This document shows, piece after piece, positions 25,292 through 26,706 of a stretch of DNA of 26,706 nucleotides; positions within the stretch are counted from its first letter, which is position 1, and every line of letters starts with the position of its first letter. The stretch is taken from NCBI GenBank assembly GCA_043760555.1, contig JAYUOW010000284.1, positions 1 to 26,706 of the forward strand, given 5' to 3'. The stretch is from JANMDR01 sp043760555. Lineage in GTDB: Bacteria > Pseudomonadota > Gammaproteobacteria > Burkholderiales > Usitatibacteraceae. Position numbers and translations under genes: made by a program. The notes below the pieces were generated by a model. It worked only from the letters and a program-made list of their open reading frames with translations. It had not been told where the DNA came from and searched no databases.

Positions 25292-26032
25292 ATGCTTAAC
25301 TCCCTGACCACGGCGCTAATGAAGGCTGCGATTTTGCTCATCGGGCTGCTGTATTTTTCAGCCGCGCAAGCCCAAAAGCCAACGCGCATTCTTGATAGCT
25401 TCACCATTGTGGATAGCAATAAATTGCGTGGCTCGCCCGCTAAAAGCACTGTCGCATTCCCCAACGACCCCGACAATGGCCCAATTTGGGTGGTGCTCAG
25501 TTACACCGGCCAATTAGTTGATCCGCTAAAAGATGGCTTAATGGTGCTGGAAGTTTCGCCCGAAGGCGTGCCGCTGGTGTCTATGGATAGTTTTAGCCAG
25601 TTTGAGTCGCAACACATGACGCCGTATTTAATTGAAGGCGTGGCACCGATGATTAGCTTAGTGCCCGTGGTCGCAGGGCTGCCGCCGATATTGTCGCAAG
25701 ACGATATCAAACAAAAAATGAGCCCTGAAGATTTAGCGCGCTACAACGCCACGTTTAAAGACCCGCAACGGCTGTTGCAACTCATTAGAACCAACACGTT
25801 TGTGGTGCCAAAAAGCCGTGGCGCGCGTTTGTTATTCACGCTTTCCAAAATTGAAAATATGAATTTTGGCACCTTGCAAGTTATCGTTGGCCAAGACGAA
25901 ATACCGCAAGAGTTGATGGGGTATATCGAAGGCCGCAATGGCAGCTGGTATTATCGTTACCGCTTTATGTTGGCGTTTATTGTCGGCGTGATTTTGTTGG
26001 GCTTTGTGGTGCGCAGGTTTTTTACGCGTTAA
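25292..26032 (+). CDS. Unknown exported protein with a C-terminal membrane anchor
   Basis: The protein is 246 aa from ATG 25292, which has AAAGG five bases upstream and puts a clean signal peptide at the N-terminus (hydrophobic core about 10-22, predicted cut after SAAQA). An in-frame ATG at 25241 lacks a ribosome-binding site and would bury the signal. The exported part (about 29-215) is a mixed alpha/beta domain with no Cys. A transmembrane helix at about 222-240 is followed by the basic tail RRFFTR, so the body should sit in the periplasm. I do not recognise the family. It follows the prepilin operon in the same direction but has its own upstream region. Confidence 0.75.
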   Translation: MLNSLTTALMKAAILLIGLLYFSAAQAQKPTRILDSFTIVDSNKLRGSPAKSTVAFPNDPDNGPIWVVLSYTGQLVDPLKDGLMVLEVSPEGVPLVSMDSFSQFESQHMTPYLIEGVAPMISLVPVVAGLPPILSQDDIKQKMSPEDLARYNATFKDPQRLLQLIRTNTFVVPKSRGARLLFTLSKIENMNFGTLQVIVGQDEIPQELMGYIEGRNGSWYYRYRFMLAFIVGVILLGFVVRRFFTR

Positions 26033-26047
26033 TTTTTTGACATGAGT

Positions 26048-26094
26048 AATGCCCTGAAGATGCCCGTATTTAGGGCGTCTTCAGGGCATTTTTT
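26048..26094 (+). terminator. REP-like hairpin, copy 6, terminator
   Basis: Arms of 18 bp (26048-26065 and 26073-26090) have one G:U-type mismatch and a 7-nt loop, followed by a T-run to 26094. It lies 15 bp after the 246-aa gene and ends 7 bp before the convergent 118-aa gene. The T-tract serves the plus strand. Confidence 0.8.
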
Positions 26095-26101
26095 ATGGCT
26101 G

Positions 26102-26458
26102 CTATTGTCGCAAATTTAGCTGCGCGCGCGCCAGTCGCAGTGCGGTGATTAAATCCGATAGCGTGCGGTTGCAATCAATCAGCGCCACCGGTTGCGTGCC
26201 AGCCAAGGGCAGGGGGTTTACCGCAGCCACCACCCGCGCTAGATCGCGCTGTGCTGCGGTTTGCACGCTGGCGGGCACATTGCCGATTATTCTTTCATGC
26301 AGCAATGTGAGCTCATCTTGGCGCTTTACGAGTGAGTCTAAGCAGGCGTGGGCGTCGGCAGATTTACCGACGAGCGCGGCGAATGCGGCGTTGCAAAATC
26401 CAAGTTGCAAAACGATAAAAGCACAAAATATCGCGGTACTGCGTGTATAAATTTTCAT
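26102..26458 (-). CDS. Small secreted protein of unknown function
   Basis: This 118-aa protein has a signal peptide (basic start MKIYTR, hydrophobic core about 8-22, predicted cut after NAAFA). The mature part is about 91 residues, mostly helical, with two Cys (in AHACLDS and LIDCNRT) that could form a disulfide. I do not recognise the family. It is transcribed towards the pilus locus and is preceded by a promoter bearing the same dyad operator as the pilus promoter. This hints that it is expressed together with the filament, perhaps as a periplasmic accessory. No ribosome-binding site is strong; the sequence before ATG is GCGAGACCCGCCAC. Confidence 0.68.
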   Translation of the reverse strand: MKIYTRSTAIFCAFIVLQLGFCNAAFAALVGKSADAHACLDSLVKRQDELTLLHERIIGNVPASVQTAAQRDLARVVAAVNPLPLAGTQPVALIDCNRTLSDLITALRLARAQLNLRQ

Positions 26459-26521
26459 GTGGCGGGTCTCGCTTTAGTTATTTTCTCAAGCGCGCAGTCA
26501 ACACGGCGGCCTGATATTTTC

Positions 26522-26550
26522 ACTATAAAGTGCGAATTGCCATAAAACAA
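26522..26550 (-). promoter_or_regulatory. Predicted promoter of the 118-aa secreted protein gene
   Basis: Read on the minus strand, TTGTTT (26550-26545), a 17-bp spacer, then TATAGT (26527-26522) form a promoter about 65 bp upstream of the start codon. The -35 begins with the final TTG of the dyad operator, as at 5497. Confidence 0.45.
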
Positions 26551-26569
26551 TACGACAAACGTCGTAGTG
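26548..26569 (-). promoter_or_regulatory. Dyad operator TACGAC-N4-GTCGTA, copy B
   Basis: On the minus strand the arms TACGAC and GTCGTA surround GTTT. The 22-bp site matches 5478-5499 at 21 positions, while the flanks are unrelated. It abuts the -35 of the promoter for the 118-aa gene. Confidence 0.6.
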
Positions 26570-26614
26570 GACGCTTGAAAACCGTTGGTTTAACAATCAT
26601 TGTCTTTTAACCTA

Positions 26615-26670
26615 GAAACGGCAGTTGACCGCTTAAATTGCTCGGAGAGGCCTGAATTTACTGCCGTTTC
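26615..26670. repeat. Long-range inverted repeat near the window end
   Basis: Perfect 11-bp arms GAAACGGCAGT and ACTGCCGTTTC are separated by 34 bp that also contain a short AAATT/AATTT pair. It could be an RNA stem, an operator pair or the edge of an element cut by the window end. No gene is visible here. Confidence 0.5.
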
Positions 26671-26706
26671 GGGAATTTAATACCGTCACCAATTTGGTGA
26701 GAGCGC

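Noticed and set aside
757..26094. Possible CRISPR array made of the repeated hairpins.
   Set aside because: The copies are kilobases apart, degenerate and individually intergenic, with no regular spacers and no cas genes.

Overview
The window looks like a chromosomal segment of a betaproteobacterium. The UvrD/Rep-type helicase has the betaproteobacterial form, base composition is near 50% GC, and genes are packed with ATGA, GTGA and TAATG junctions. The genus cannot be fixed from the sequence alone.

Bases 1-2990 are an accessory zone. It holds a DUF433/DUF5615 toxin-antitoxin-like pair, a REP-associated tyrosine transposase (RAYT), and a minus-strand operon of a Fic-domain protein with a small helix-turn-helix-like protein. 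A 26-bp perfect palindrome lies over the promoter of that operon. A complete uvrD-type helicase gene follows (2991-5279).

Bases 5371-25061 are one large type IV filament locus of the MSHA / type II secretion superfamily. The order is: two tandem major-type prepilins; inner-membrane assembly proteins (a PilO/MshJ-like protein, a PilM-PilN/MshI-like fusion, a PilP/MshK-like protein and a small unknown membrane protein); a minor prepilin; a lipoprotein secretin (MshL type); a TPR protein (MshN type); an ExeA/MshM ATPase with a peptidoglycan-binding domain; the assembly ATPase (MshE/GspE); the platform protein (MshG/GspF); and a third major-type prepilin. A separate three-gene operon (20774-25061) encodes prepilins that share a core with the minor prepilin but carry long Ala-rich, hydrophobic C-terminal extensions. 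No prepilin peptidase and no retraction ATPase are present, so processing must be supplied from elsewhere.

Two unknown exported proteins lie after the locus: a 246-aa protein with a signal peptide and a C-terminal membrane anchor, and a 118-aa minus-strand secreted protein. The same dyad (TACGAC-N4-GTCGTA) abuts the -35 of a predicted promoter at each end of the locus (5478-5499 and 26548-26569), suggesting shared control. A second shared element lies 138-139 nt upstream of the first gene of each prepilin operon (5632-5683 and 20584-20634).

Six copies of one hairpin family (core CCCTATTTTAGGG) lie between genes. One sits just upstream of the RAYT gene. Four are followed by T-tracts at the ends of transcription units and probably act as terminators.
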